Shown: positions 12,313 to 25,190, numbered from the stretch's first letter. The stretch: DNA of 64,000 nucleotides from Nepenthes gracilis (GCA_033239525.1 BSYO01000004.1:4193701-4257700), one strand, 5' to 3'. Translations and numbers: made by a program. Notes: generated from the letters alone by a model not told the origin.

Positions 12313-13870
12313 AGACTTTCTAGTAAAAATCTCAAATCCAAACTATATATATGAATGTATATGTATATAATATTTGTATATATGTATGTATATACACAAC
12401 TTAGATGAATAGCTCTTATGGTTGAATGTACATAATAGCGAGTCATTCCGCGTGATACTTAATTTGATTACCTGATTAGTGAATTGTTAGCAACAAGTAG
12501 ATTTTGAAAAACCTAAGTTATTAGATAAAAATATAAAAGTAATTTTATGTTTTAATTCGTACTTTCACATGAATTTTCTTTTTTAGATTTTAAAAATGGA
12601 GTAAGCTCAGACCCATTTTATACCCCTTGCAATGGAATAATTATCAGAAAATATGAGTTTTAGGAATTGAATTAATAATTATTTGATTAATAAGATTATT
12701 ATATTATTTTAAAAATTAAATAAATATTGAAAGTTTAAAATTCCAGTTCTAGACTAAGAATAATTTGTTGGGATGAGTTTATAAGTTTAATATTTATTTA
12801 TATATACATTTTTTTTAATTTATTGACGAACATATAGAGTTTTGTGGAAGAATTATCCAAAACACACTCGAACAAATAAGGTTTTTAGTGAGATATTTGA
12901 GTGGAAATTATTTCATGCACAACAAGCGTATATATTGTATTTAAGGTAGTAAGGACATGCCTACTATATATTCGAAAGGCGCACATGTGTAAATTTTAGT
13001 TGCCTTCGAAAAATTCTTGCACCTGATGCATAGATAAGTGGCACTCGTATACTGGTTAATGCTATCATTTCCCCTTGATGCACGCACACTAGGTGCTCTA
13101 GCATTGCCTATAGTATAAATGGCAACATAATTTTTGAAGTATTTATTGTGATATATTTGAACAATCTTTAATGGTACTTATTTTAATTTTTATCTCTTAT
13201 TATATTTGTCTTAATTTATAAAAATTATGACGAAACTAAAAGATGAGATAATTTGTATAACCATTCTAATAACTATAGTAGATTTTATTCAATTATAATA
13301 TCCAATAATTTTACCATTCTATTTATAAGAAGTCTTAACATAAAATTTGTACATTATTATTACTTTGTTATAATTATTTATGGATTGTCGTTTCGTCTCC
13401 TTATGAATTAAAATAGTAGACTTAATTTTCAATATGATTGGTGATTTATTCTCTACTTGGTTATGAATGTTTGGTTTTTCGGGCCTAGCAAGTGGTATAT
13501 GAATGCTAGGTTGCTTGATTTTGTTATTAATAGAACTAATAGATGATGTGAGTAAAATGATTTATTTGAATGTTACAAACTTTTATATTTTGAAGAGTAA
13601 AGTAAAGTACATTTTATTCATTAAAATAATGCACTTCCCTGTAATTATTACTACGCAAGAGCAATAGTCTAAATTCAATGAGAAGGCTGCTTTTGAACAT
13701 GAACATATTTGTATATATACTCAGTAATTTAGCGACATGCATCTTCTAATTTCTTTCTCTACTACAATGAGTACTAAATTAAAAGAGGAAAATACAACGG
13801 ATATTTAATGACGACGAAGATGAAATAGAAGGAAACAATAACCCTATGTCAAGTTGAAGGAAACAATAAC
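12313..13870. other. Unit-start spacer, no gene seen
   Basis: Copy of the 1-1527 spacer. Compared with unit 1 it carries an extra short tandem duplication around 13847-13880 (GAAGGAAACAATAACCC twice), also present in unit 4, which groups units 2 and 4 against unit 1 here. Confidence 0.6.
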
Positions 13871-15221
13871 CCATGTTTAGTCGGAAGGAATATAACTTTT
13901 ATTCTCATATTATTCATTTAAAAATATTTATTTTATTATTTGAATATTTTTTAGTATGAGAAAAATATTTTTAAAGGAATAAATATTTCTAAATTTTAGA
14001 AAATAACTATTACCATCTCTCATTAGTGTTAGTTATTTCTGAGTAGTTGAGAATAACTATTTTACATTAATTTTTTTATATTCTGTAATTATTTGATATA
14101 TAATTATTTAATAATTATATTTAATAAATATTTATTACGGTCACATAATATTACATATAGATAATATTTAATAAACATTTAATACATAATATTACATATT
14201 ATATAAAAAAACGTAATCTTATATCAAATATTATATTAAATATAATATTTAATAAAACGTAATATTATCTCAAATATTATATCAAGTATAATATTTAATA
14301 ATACATTATATTATATTAAATAGTTAATAAATATATAATTTATGCATGTAATTATATATATGTAATATTTAATACATAATATTACGTATTATATAATAAT
14401 GCGTATTGTTATGTCAAATATAATAATTAATAATACATAATATTATATCAAATGATTAATAAATATTTGATATATATAAAATTATATATACATAATATTT
14501 AATAAATATTTAATATGTAATAATGCATATTATATAATAATACATAATACTATACAAAATATATAATTCAATAATACTTAAAATTATATCATATAATTAA
14601 TAAATATTTGATATTTATATACATAATTATATATATATAATATTTAATAAATATTTAATACGTAATATTATATCTTATAAAATAATAAATAATATTATAT
14701 CAAATATTATTGCGTCTCTGGGTCTGGGTTCTTTAGTGGATTAGAGAGCCTTCGGATTCATTGCCTGAGTTGGATCTCAAACAGGTTTGGTTTTCACTCT
14801 CCTAAACCTAGGTGCTGCACAACATAAATTACAAACAAGATGTCAAAAGTCGGCGGGATATTCTCCAATTGAAAATATTCCGACACTTAAGTCAGATATC
14901 TTCCGCAATAAATGAAAAGATATATGAGCGATCACAAATAATACGGGGAACGGAAGGATGCAAGAATGCACGATTCGTTGAACGAGTATGGGAGGTTGGG
15001 TTTCGTGGTTTGCACTGCAGGGAGTGGCTTACTAAGACTGCTCAATAGTGGCTTTTGGATCAATGGCCTTTGATTGATCAATGATCAAACTTAGGAGATC
15101 AGGAGTTGGATCGGGAATCAATCATTTTCCTATCGAAGGAAGGGATATTTATAAGTTCCATAGTAGAAGACCTTAGGCACGGGAATCTTTGACATGTGAC
15201 AAGTTGAGATTCATCGGCCAC
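13871..15221. repeat. Left half of candidate TIR transposon
   Basis: Starts ATGTTTAGTCGGAAGGAATA, continues through about 650 bp of degenerate AT-rich motifs and then a mid-GC core from about 14710. The matching right half lies beyond the LTR insertion at 24341-25190, and the uninterrupted form is at 48686-50917. No transposase frame is visible, so it would be non-autonomous. Confidence 0.4.
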
Positions 15222-15226
15222 TGACC
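15222..15226 (+). repeat. Target-site duplication TGACC (left)
   Basis: TGACC directly before the LTR start, repeated at 24336-24340. The empty site in unit 4 (50043-50047) has a single TGACC, confirming a 5-bp duplication. Confidence 0.95.
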
Positions 15227-15420
15227 TGTAATATCCCGGATCTTTGTTCGGATTAATTTAATATTAATTATAATTTTGGGCAAATTGGACGTGATAAAAT
15301 TTATTAAATATTGAAAAATCTTTGGAGGATATTTGTATCGGTTGGACTGGCGCCCGGGGTGCGCCGGTGTTGCCCAAATATCGTTTTGGATTTTGGATTA
15401 AAAGAAAATTAAAATGGAAT

Positions 15421-15433
15421 ATATATATATAAT

Positions 15434-15487
<54 letters not shown>

Positions 15488-15510
15488 TTATTATATATAT
15501 ATATAATTGG
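15421..15510. repeat. AT/ATT microsatellite in 5' LTR
   Basis: Alternating AT dinucleotides with ATT triplets. The 3' LTR has a much shorter version at about 21920-21960, showing slippage since insertion or assembly uncertainty. Confidence 0.85.
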
Positions 15511-15619
15511 AAAAAGAAAAGAAGAAGATGGATAAGGATGGAAAGAAATAAAAGAAAAGAAAATAAAAGAAGAAGAAGAGATAAGGGAGAAGGAATCGGG
15601 AGAGAGAAAAGGTGAGAGA

Positions 15620-16140
15620 GGGAGTTAGGGTTTCGCCGGCGTTCGGAGGAAGAAGAGACGAAGATCGGCGGCGGCGCAGGTGACCGGCGGCCATGGTGGC
15701 GCGCGGACGGTCGACGGGTGTGAGCCGTCGTTGGCGGCGGCTTGTGGTGCGCTTCTGGCGGTGTTCGTGAGAAGCCATCGGCCGCCTAGGTGGTTGTCGA
15801 CGGCGTTGCAGCGGGCGATGGAGGTCGACGACGGCGCGTGCGAATCGGGCGCAGCGGTTGGTGGCCGTCGGCGGCCAGGAGTGGCCGGTGGTTGTCGGCG
15901 GTGAGTTTTGGCCGGTGGTGGTGTGCGAAGAGAATCGGGCGACGGCAAAGTCGCGAGGAAGGAGGAACGGCGCTTTGCGTGATTGCGCAAGCCGGGGCGG
16001 GTGAGGCCGGGTGGTGGCGGGACAACGCCGCTTTGCGGCAGCGAGCAGGAGCGACGCGACGGCAGTGGTCATGCGCGGAGGTGAGAGAGAGGACGCGCGC
16101 AGAGAGAGAGAAAGGCTCGATTGGAGCACTTCGGGACATC
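15620..16140. other. GC-rich island inside the LTR
   Basis: About 500 bp rich in GGCGG, CCGG and GCGCGC in an otherwise AT-rich window, repeated in the 3' LTR at about 22075-22600. It follows a purine-rich GAAGAAG stretch and may be the transcribed R/U5 leader of the element. Open frames occur on both strands, as expected where stop codons are rare. I find no protein homology. Confidence 0.55.
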
Positions 16141-17035
16141 CTTTCTTCGAGATCTCAGCAAGTATGAGGTCCGGCAAGATATCAGAAAACCTCTTTGGTC
16201 GATTTAATTCTCGCTTATATTTTGACACTCGTTTGGATTTTTACTAACATGCATGTATTTTATTTGCCCGATTTATTTATTCTCAACATGCGTGTGTAGT
16301 TAATTGGATGTTTTTGGAATTATTGGATTGGGTTTTATGATTTTGAGAATTTAAGAATTTTCCTCAAAGTCCGAAGAATTTATTGGACACCGATATTTTT
16401 ATATTAATGTATTTATATAAAAATGTACACGAATTTGCATCGGGCCGCAAATACACATGCACGTGCCGGGTTGTGGTCATTATATTTGGATTTGGATTAT
16501 TTGATTCTCGCCCGCCTCCCGACGGGAGATTATCCTCATATTTGGAAATCCCTTTCCGCCGTGGAAAGAAAGGCCAGTAGTGACCCTTCCCATTTGGATG
16601 ATTTGATTTGACCTTAGAATATATTCGGACGTCCTAATATATCCGACAAACTTGAGAATGCACCCAAAGCCGCGGTGGCAAACATAGTGAGCAACCTTAT
16701 CTATGGGTACATAATACATGGATTTTGGCCTAAGGTTACCGGGATTATGTGTAACCCTTCCTCAAGCTAGTCTTTAAATAATGAGAACCCAAATTTGGTG
16801 CATAATTTGTATTTTTGCATTGATTGGAATTGGATTTTGATTTGGATATGGATTTTAGACTTGGATTTAAGATTCGCCGATTTTGCCTATAATTGGGCTT
16901 GGTATGTCTCGTACAAAAGATTTTGATTATATGTTTTGATCCGAACCTTGGAGATCCGCCGCGGTCTTTGCTTGATATCTGCGCACGCTATCGATCATCC
17001 GGCCATCTGATTCTCGCCTCGATCACAAGCTGATC

Positions 17036-17190
17036 GGGCATTGGATTTGGACTTGGACTCGGAATTGGATTTGGACTCGGCATCCGGCTATCGGATTCTG
17101 CCTCAGATCACAAGCTGATCGGGCTTTGGATTTGGATTTGGATTTGGAATCGGACTCGGATTTGGACTCCGATCGACATCGGTTTTGGAA
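17036..17190. repeat. GGATTTGGA/CTTGGACTCGGA simple repeat in LTR
   Basis: Imperfect tandem 6-12 bp units of GGATTT, GGACTT and GGACTC. A copy lies at about 23490-23630 in the 3' LTR. It translates to Asp-Leu/Asp-Ser runs, which I regard as incidental. Confidence 0.7.
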
Positions 17191-17908
17191 TTGGTTCGGA
17201 TCACCTATGTTTTTGTTATATATATATTTATATATATATATATACGTCCCGACGAGGACTATTTTAGAAATTTGGATATTTGTTTGGACTTGGATATTTG
17301 ATTTGAGTACGAGACTACCATTGAATTTTGAAATTTGGATCTTGGATTTCGGTTGGATTCGTTTTATCGGCGATTTGGATTTATTCTGAAATTTGATTGG
17401 ATTTTCACCCATTTGACATTCTCTCTGATTTATTGGACTTCTTTTGACTAAATATGATACTTGCTGGGTATTAGGCTCATTTTTCTGTTTTGTCCCTTCA
17501 GAGTAGAAGGTTCGGATGCAGTAAAGGAGTACAGACATGATCGGTCAGATATTCGTCCGAGTTGGTGAGTTTCTGTTTATTATGGTTTGCATTGATATTT
17601 GATGGATTTGGATGATGGAATTGGCCGGATATAGGCTTATTATTATATGTTGGAAATAGTTAAATATTTTGTTATGCTTGATTATGATTTGTGGGTTGGA
17701 TTATTATCTCCCTTACGATGATTGTAGAGCAGGTCGTATTTATTTTGCTCGGACTATTGTTCGATGAGGTCCTGTGATGATTTTAATTTTGTTAAGTATG
17801 TTTTGGTTTGTCACACCCGAATTTTGGGACTTGGTATTAATTGTTTAAAATTAATTGGGAATTCAGATTATAGAAATTGACCTGCTTGGTTCGGGTTCGT
17901 GACAGAAG

Positions 17909-17919
17909 TGGTATCAGAG
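17909..17919 (+). other. Primer binding site (initiator Met tRNA type)
   Basis: TGGTATCAGAG, four bases after the LTR end CA, is the usual plant retrotransposon PBS complementary to the 3' end of tRNA-iMet. It fixes element orientation as + strand. Confidence 0.93.
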
Positions 17920-18998
17920 AAAAAGTCGTAAGGAGAGATAGTTTGGGTTATTTTGGATAAATATTTGACTGAATATTCGGATATAATAAGTATCACCTTT
18001 GGTTGATAATAGAAAATTTAAGTTGTGAAGATCTGGGTTCGGACCAGAAGGTCGAATCGTAGGAGTTTGGGTTTGGATTGGAATGATGATCATCGATGAT
18101 GATGAGTCGCATGGCGAATGAATGTATGATTTGATATAGTAATTGAATTGTAATTTTGTTTGGTTTCTACAAATATGTAGAAAGTTTGTTGGAATTTGTA
18201 CTTTTGGAAGAATAGTGGCTTGAAATTGGAGTTAGTCCAAAATCAGAGTAGAAGGAGATTTTAGTCAAAGAAGGAGTATGTGATAAAGTTAATCGACTTG
18301 AAATCTCGTGGAGTAGAAGGAGATTTTGATCGCGAGTAATTAGCGGTGAAAGTGGAGATGAATGAAGATTCTTCAAGATTGGATGCCGCAGATAAAGATG
18401 AAGAAGTTCAAGTCAAATCAACTCGTTATCCTTACTAGAAGACATGACGATGAAGTGCAAGTTTGATCTCGTTGGCAGCGATGATGCTGATCGTGTAGAA
18501 GTCTGAAGTCATTATTGGAGCAAGAGAAAGACTGAAGATTGTCCATTCTCACTCGTCGTTGTGATCGGGTGGATAGTCGTCTCTGCAAATCTTTTATCGC
18601 TGAAGAATTGATGGACAAAGAGTTCGTGGTTCGATCTCTTAAAGCAATGCTCAGGAAGAGGTTGAAGAATTTGAAAGATTTGTTGAAGCATGATAGTAGA
18701 TGAGGACTTCAAGATTCAATCTGGAAGTAGTTGGTGTCATCCAGATGCACTTATGACAAAGAGTTGGAGCATACTTTGTTGATCAAGTCAGAGTAGCTTC
18801 AAGAGAAGCGTTTCCAGAAGAAATCAGAGCATTGGAGTCAAGACACGAAAGGTGGATTTGTTCAACATTCAGATGACAAGCTAAAAGAAATTCAGGTGAA
18901 GTAAAGTCTTCTTCCTGAAGTTTGAGTTTGCAAGATCAGCCTGCAGGTTTAGCGAGACGAAGTTCGTGAGACGAGGTTGCTTCGTCAGAAATGAAGTC
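17920..18998. other. Degenerate leader/gag region of the retrotransposon
   Basis: Between the PBS and the zinc-knuckle relic. Purine-rich and full of stops in all frames on the + strand. Position implies gag, but I cannot align it to a Gag protein by eye. Confidence 0.45.
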
Positions 18999-21690
18999 TG
19001 CTTCAAATTGCGGCCAGATAGGCTATTTGTCAAGGATCATTCAAATTTTGGGCATCCGGCCTCGGATGTCCGATAGAAGATGGATGGCTCTAGGTGAAGC
19101 ATTTGCGCTTATGGCCCGTGAAGATAGAGTCGATCCTCATTCGTAGAAGACTATTTTGGCAAGTCCGTCCCCATTTTGCATTTTGGGGTTATGGATCCTC
19201 GAGTTCCAAGGAAGAATTAGTGAGAAGGCTCAAAGGTTATTTTTGGGCGCTGCAAGCGAATCATCTGAGAGAGATGGGAGCTGAGTTTATCCGGCATATG
19301 GTCACATCCGGGGCTATTTCGTGACCCTTGAAGATATGTTGATCATCTCGTAAGTTTGAAGATATTTTTCGGAAGATTCAATCACTTGCTCTTGGATCGA
19401 AGATCAAGTTTGGCTTTGGTGTTGTGCTTGGATTTGTCGGCTATTTCAAGGCTCCATATGGGGTAGCCTTATCTCGAGTCAAGAAATTGAGACAAAGAAT
19501 TGTAGAATTTGTTTTGAGAAGGGTTTTGTTTGTGAGTGTCTTGGCGTAAATGCTTTAATGTTCTCGGCGAAAGAAATTGGATTGATACATCTATGTTTGG
19601 ATTATTTGGAAATCGGATATGTATCAATTTTCATGGATCGAAGATTTGTTGGATCTATTTGAAGAAATTTGGATTTTCTCTAAGATTGATCTATGCTCGA
19701 TGTGTCCTTAATTGAGGTTTCAGTGGGAGTATGTGTATAAGACATCTTTCAGGTCAATGTGTGGCCATTATAAATGTTGATTGTGCTTTTGGGCTGTCAA
19801 ATATTTTAATGTCTTTTATGGATTTGGTCGATTGGACTTCTGATCGTGTTTGGATTAGTTTTGATGGCTGTGTCAATGATTTATTAATTTGCTTGAAGAA
19901 TATTGATAAATACGAGAATCCGATTGGAAAGTCTGTCGTAGATTTTGAGAATGTGACATTTGGAGATTCGAAGAAGATAGAAATAGTGGCGAATTTGAAA
20001 AGATCGTTTAAGGTCGCGGGAGTGTGGAGTTTCTTGGATTTAGTTGATTGTGATTGGAGATTTGGTAAAAGTTTCTCAAAGATTTCAGTGCTGTGGCACC
20101 ATTGGAATAGAAGTAATCAGTATTCAAATAAATTGATGCTGGTGAGAAAAGTTTTCGGTAATTGAAGAATAGATTATTTTCGGTGTCAGTTCTGTCAATT
20201 CCTGATGGATCAGAAGGATTGGTAGTGCTCAGTGATGCTTCTGAGAAATATTTAGATATGTTTGGATTTTTGTATGGTTGTGCGCTTTATCCAAGGAAAA
20301 GTTTGGGGATGCGGCGCAATCTAGAGGGTTTCGCATGAAGGTGCCGTGGCAAGAATGCCAGCAATGAGGATTGGGCCGATGGATTTTCTCTCTTTGTTGT
20401 TAGGATTGGATTTCGAACTGAGCTTCTGTTTATGGGAGAAATTCTTATGAAGATCGGTGGTGATTTTCTTTTCGGACAAGTTGTCTGAAAGTCCAGAATG
20501 TGACACCGTTTGGAGGATTTTTTTTTGTGTGTGAAGTGCTATGTCGAAGATACCAATGGGAAGACTTGTCCAGAAGATTTTTCCTCTTGGCTGCTATGGT
20601 TGGATTCTAAACGGAATTTTATCTGTGAAAGAAATCTTTTGAGAAGATTAGAATGAAGCCCTTTTTGGATGAGCAGCATTAAAGTTGAAAGCGATTGAGT
20701 AGGCAATCTCGGGCATTCAGTACCGGTGTTTTTCCTTTGCACGTTTGAGTGGATGCATGTTCGCGAGAATTCTCTCGTTTGAATATCGTTGATTGATGGA
20801 AGTTTGGAAGCAAACGGGTTGTTAGCAAACTATATTGAGTTTGGATTTGTCTCACTTCGATGGGAACGTCGAAGATTCCCCACCTCATGCGAGTGGAGAG
20901 AAATTTGATGGCAAGTTGATCATGTGGCAAGGTATATCCGCGCCTAAAGATGCAAAATGAGCGTAAGAAGAAGCCTCAAGATTTGTGTTTCAGGTCTACC
21001 TTGGATGACTAGAAGATCGTGGTAGTAAATTGGACGATGATGGATGAGTTGATGGAGTCAGCTCTTTTCTTGACGATCAGGATGTCGTTCCTGAGATTCG
21101 CTGCTGGTATGTTGTCGAGATGAGAAGATTGTAAAATATTCTGATTCTAAAGCTTCTGATTTTCTTTGGAGATGGATAATCGATCAGAGTAGCGCAGCGG
21201 AAGTGTATAGACTTTTGGCTATTTGTCATAAGATATGATTTGACGCTTCAAGTAGAAGATTGCATTTGTAGCCCGATTTGAAGTTCGATGTGGATGGTCA
21301 GATGTTTATGAAAGCGCATTGAAGAGAAGAATTTTGATTTGGAGGTCGTCAGATTATTTGAAGATAAGATTCATCGAAATCTTCCAAGTGTTCGGTAAAT
21401 TAAAGAGGTGGTGCGTATATCGACTTTATCTCCGAATTTGATCTTTGGATATGATTTGTCATATGTGATTTGTATGAGAAATATGCGAATGATCATTCGA
21501 ATGTCTTGGATTGGAATCGCCATCCATCGACAAGAATTTGCTGAGCCAAAGTTTCAATTTGAATTTTGGAATGGAAACGATCTACTATCACGATCGATTT
21601 TGGATGAATCACCAATCGGCGGTTTAGTTTGAGAAGAGTGAATACGACATCGAAAGAATATCCTCATTATACGATATTTGAGCGCTGAGA
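18999..21690 (+). pseudogene. Broken gag-pol of the Ty3/gypsy element
   Basis: Recognisable pieces in order: a CCHC-like knuckle (CGQIGYLS) near 18999-19045; a Gag/protease-junction-like stretch (EAFALMARED) near 19096; RT entry (FSKIDL) near 19643-19699; RT palm to connection with KKIEIVAN and RSF at 19731-20165, where the expected YxDD-type catalytic motif is not intact; RNase H start LSDASEK near 20216-20250; a zinc-binding/integrase entry relic near 20925-21080; and a C-terminal YPHL-like end near 21655-21680. Frames change repeatedly and the span is about 2.7 kb against over 4 kb for an intact pol, so large parts are missing. No active polyprotein is possible. Confidence 0.8.
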
Positions 21691-21724
21691 TTAAGATTCG
21701 TAAATTTCGGCGACGAAATTTTGT

Positions 21725-21736
21725 AAGGAGCGAGAA
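21725..21736 (+). other. Polypurine tract
   Basis: AAGGAGCGAGAA, purine-rich apart from one C, directly before the 3' LTR start TGTAATATCCC, where plus-strand priming is expected. Confidence 0.75.
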
Positions 21737-24335
21737 TGTAATATCCCTTGATCTTTTGTCGATTAATTTAATATTAATTATAATTTTTAAATCGGACGTT
21801 ATAAAATTTATTAAATATCAAAAATCTTTGGAGATATTTCAGATTTGGTGGCGTACAAACCGCCACACTGTTCTTTAAATATCGTTTTGATTTTGGATTA
21901 AAAGAAAATTAAAATGGAATATATATATAATATATATAAATATATATATATATATATAATTGGAAAAAGAAAAGAAGAAGATGGATAAGGATGGAAAGAA
22001 ATAAAAGAAAAAGAAAATAAAAAGAAGAAGAAGAGATAAGGGAGAAGGAATCGGGGAGAGAGAAAAGGTGAGAGAGGGAGTTAGGGTTTCTGCCGGCGTT
22101 CGGAGGAAGAAGAGACGAAGATCGGCGGCGGCGCAGGTGACCGGCGGCCATGGTGGCGCGCGGACGGTCGACGGGTGTGAGCCGTCGTTGGCGGCGGCTT
22201 GTGGTGCGTCGGTGGCGGTGTTCGGTGAGAAGCCATCGAAGCCGTCGGTGGTTGTTGACGGCGTTTGCAGCGGCGATTGGAGGTCGACGACGGCGGCGTG
22301 CGGCGTAATCGGCGCAGTGTTGGTGGCCGTCGGCGGCTAGGAGTGGCCGGTGGTTGTCGGCGGTGAGTTTTGGCCGGTGGTGGTGTGCGAAGAGAATCGG
22401 CGACGGCAAAGTCGCGCGAGGAAGGAGGAACGGCGGTGCTGCGGTGACGGTGCCGGCTGGGTGAGGCCGGTGGTGGCCGGACAACGGCCGTTTGCGGCAG
22501 CAGGCAGGAGCGACGCGGCCGGCAGTGGGCTGTGCGCGGAGGTGAGAGAGAGGACGCGCGCAGTAGAGAGAGAAAGGCTCGATTGGAAAGACTTCGGACA
22601 TCCTTTCTTCCGATTGCAAGGATGATGCCCGCGCAAAGATCTCAGAAACCCCCTCTTTACGATTTAATTTCTATATTTTGGACACTGTTTGGATTTTTAC
22701 TAACACGATGTATTTTATTCGCCGATTTATTTATTCGAATACGTCGGAGTAGTTAATTGGATGCTTTTGGAATTATCGGACGGGTTTTATGATTTTGGAG
22801 AATTTAAGAACTTTCCGAAAGTCCAAGAATTTATTTGGATACCGTATATTTTTATATTAATGTATTTATATAAAACGTACACGAAATTTAGTTAGACGTG
22901 CGGTCATACGCACGCGTCTTGGGCCAAAGCCATTACATTTGATTTGGATTATTTGATTCTGGCCAGCTCAGACGAGATTATCCGTTATTTGAAAATCCTT
23001 CCACGGCAGGAAAGGCCAGAAAGTAGTGACCCTTCCCATTGGATGATTTGATTTGACCTAGAATATATCTGACGTCCTAATATATCCGACAACTGGCTGA
23101 TCGCACCTGTAAAAAGCTCACAAAGCAAAAACATAGTGAAGAACCTTATCTACATGCATAATACATGTCGTGGATTTTGGCCTAAGGTTCACGGATTATG
23201 TGTAGAATCCTTCCTCGCTCTAGTCTTTAAAATAACGAGAACCAAATTTGGTGAGATGTTTGTATTTTTGTATTGATTGGAATCGATTTTGATTTGGATA
23301 TGGATTTTAGACTTGGATTTAAGATTCGCCGATTTTGCCTATAATCGGCTTGATATGTCTGCATAAAAGATTTTGATTATATGTTTTGATCCGAACCTTT
23401 GAGATATCTGTCGCGGTCTTTGCTTCGAGATCTGCGCACGCTATTGGATCATCCATTTATCGGATTCGCCCCGATCACAAGCCGACGGCATTGGATTGGA
23501 CTTGGACTCTAATTGATTTGGACTCCTGATCCGCTGCGGATTCGCCTTAGATCACAAGTGATCGGGCTTTGATTTGATTTGGATTTGGAATCGGACTCGA
23601 TTTGGACTCCCGATCGACATCGGTTTGGAATCGGTTCGGATCACCTGTTTTTGTTATATATATATTTATATATATATATATATATCGTCCGACGGCACTA
23701 TTTTAGAAATTTGGATATTTGTTTGGACTTTGGATATTTGATTTGAGTCATTTGCATCTACCATCAATTTTGAAATTTGGATCTTGGATTTCGCCGGATT
23801 CGTTTTATCTCCGATTTGGATTTATTCGAAATTTGATTGGATTTTCACCCATTCGACATTCTCTCCGATTTATCGGACTTCTTTTGACTAAATACGATCT
23901 TTGCTTTGGGCGTGAAAGCCATTTTTGCTTTTCCTTCGGAGTAGAAGGTTCGGATCAAGATGCGAGAATACGTATACGATCGGTCGATATTCGTCCGGAG
24001 TTGGTAAGTTTCTGTTTATTATGGTTTGCATTGATATTTGATGGATTTGGATGATGGAATTGTGGGATATGCGGCTTATTATTATATGTTGGAAATAGTT
24101 AAATATTTTGTTATCTTGATTATGATTTGTGGGTTGGATTATTATCTCCTTATGATTGTAGAGCGATGCATTATTTATTTCTTCCTTTTATTGTTCACTG
24201 AGTCTGTGATGATTTTAATTTTGTTAAGATGTTTTATTTTATCACCAATTTTTAATTTTGGACTTGGTATTAATTGTTTAAAATTAATTTTAATTGATTA
24301 TAGAAATCGACCGCTTTTCGTTCGGGTTCGTGACA
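21737..24335 (+). repeat. 3' LTR (2599 bp)
   Basis: Starts TGTAATATCCC and ends GGTTCGTGACA. Colinear with the 5' LTR, with its own GC island (about 22075-22600), simple repeat (about 23490-23630) and AT tract (about 23655-23685). It is 79 bp shorter, and the difference is spread over many small indels. Confidence 0.92.
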
Positions 24336-24340
24336 TGACC
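24336..24340 (+). repeat. Target-site duplication TGACC (right)
   Basis: Copy of 15222-15226. The following GCTATCAATG continues the unit sequence exactly as at 50048 in unit 4. Confidence 0.95.
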
Positions 24341-25190
24341 GCTATCAATGCCAACGGTGTTAGTTATCGTCTTTGGTGGTGCGTAAATCGTTGTCGTGCA
24401 CGACTAGTATCGTCCATTTGACTTTGTTTGATTGGCTAGGTGATTGTTAGGGTGCACATTTTGCCACAAGCGTTGACCTTGCTTCTGTTGGATAGTTCCT
24501 CGGACAGCGTCCCCTACACTGGCATCGCAAGAGCCGTGGTATGGACGCAAGCAAAATCGATTGATCTCGCCGCTGACGCTTTGCATGCCTTGTCACTTCA
24601 CGACTCGACTGGCTCTCGGGATTGGATTTCTCAGCTGATGGACGCCCTTTTCCTAGTTGGGCCTAGCTGATCTAGACCTAATTCTATGCTAGACCCAACA
24701 AATATAATATTTAACAATACGTAATATTATATCAAATAATTAATAAATATTTGATATATATACATATATAATTATATATACGTATTATATATTTAATTAT
24801 ATATATTATATCAAATATGTATTTTTATGATAAAATTATATATTATACTAAATAATAATTTAGAATGATGTATATATTATATATTTTTTTAATATTATAT
24901 AAATATAAATATATATATATAGAAACATATATTATATAATATATATTATATATATATAAGAAATATCTTTTAATTAAATAAGGGTAAAAAAATCATTATG
25001 ATAAACTATTACCTTATTTTCATGTTGTTTCATAAATCAAATATTAAAATATTAATTCTCAACTTATTCTATTCTAATAACAAAATATAAAAATAATAAT
25101 TTTTAACTCTATTCTCATTTTATTATATTTTCTCGAAAGAATTACTTTAATTTTACCGTATATTATTCTACTAACCAAACGTGTCGTAAA
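24341..25190. repeat. Right half of candidate TIR transposon
   Basis: Rest of the mid-GC core up to about 24690, then AT-rich repeats, ending TTCTACTAACCAAACGTGT, whose reverse complement resembles the left end near 13871. Uninterrupted equivalent in unit 4. No coding homology is recognised. Confidence 0.4.

Larger units (their letters stand above)
15227..17904 (+). repeat. 5' LTR (2678 bp)
   Basis: Runs from TGTAATATCCCGGA to TTCGGGTTCGTGACA. It contains an AT/ATT microsatellite (15421-15510), a GC-rich island at about 15620-16140, and a GGATTTGGA-type simple repeat at about 17036-17190. It differs from the 3' LTR by many small indels, chiefly near CG and CHG sites. The open frames in the GC island are by-products of base composition. 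Confidence 0.92.
15227..24335 (+). mobile_element. Ty3/gypsy-type LTR retrotransposon, degenerate
   Basis: 9109 bp, beginning TG and ending CA, with LTRs at 15227-17904 and 21737-24335, a PBS matching plant initiator Met tRNA next to the left LTR, a purine-rich tract before the right LTR, and a TGACC target duplication. Fragments of gag CCHC, protease leader, RT, RNase H and integrase occur in gypsy order (integrase after RT/RNase H). The end sequence GACGAAATTTTGTAAGG before the 3' LTR resembles chromovirus (Del/Tekay) elements. The internal region is only 3.8 kb and lacks any long intact frame, so the element could not move on its own. It is present only in unit 2, so it inserted after the array formed. 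Confidence 0.93.

Noticed and set aside
15491..16228. 245-codon minus-strand frame (and overlapping + strand frames) in the LTR
   Set aside because: Arises from the GC-rich island where stops are rare; composition is biased to Arg, Pro, Ser and Ala, and the 3' LTR version has a different frame pattern.
17023..17538. Minus-strand frame with Ser/Lys runs
   Set aside because: Translation of the GGATTTGGA simple repeat in the LTR.
19731..20165. Possible stand-alone host gene of 144 codons
   Set aside because: Residues match the Ty3/gypsy reverse transcriptase connection region in order with neighbouring RT and RNase H relics, so it is part of the broken pol.
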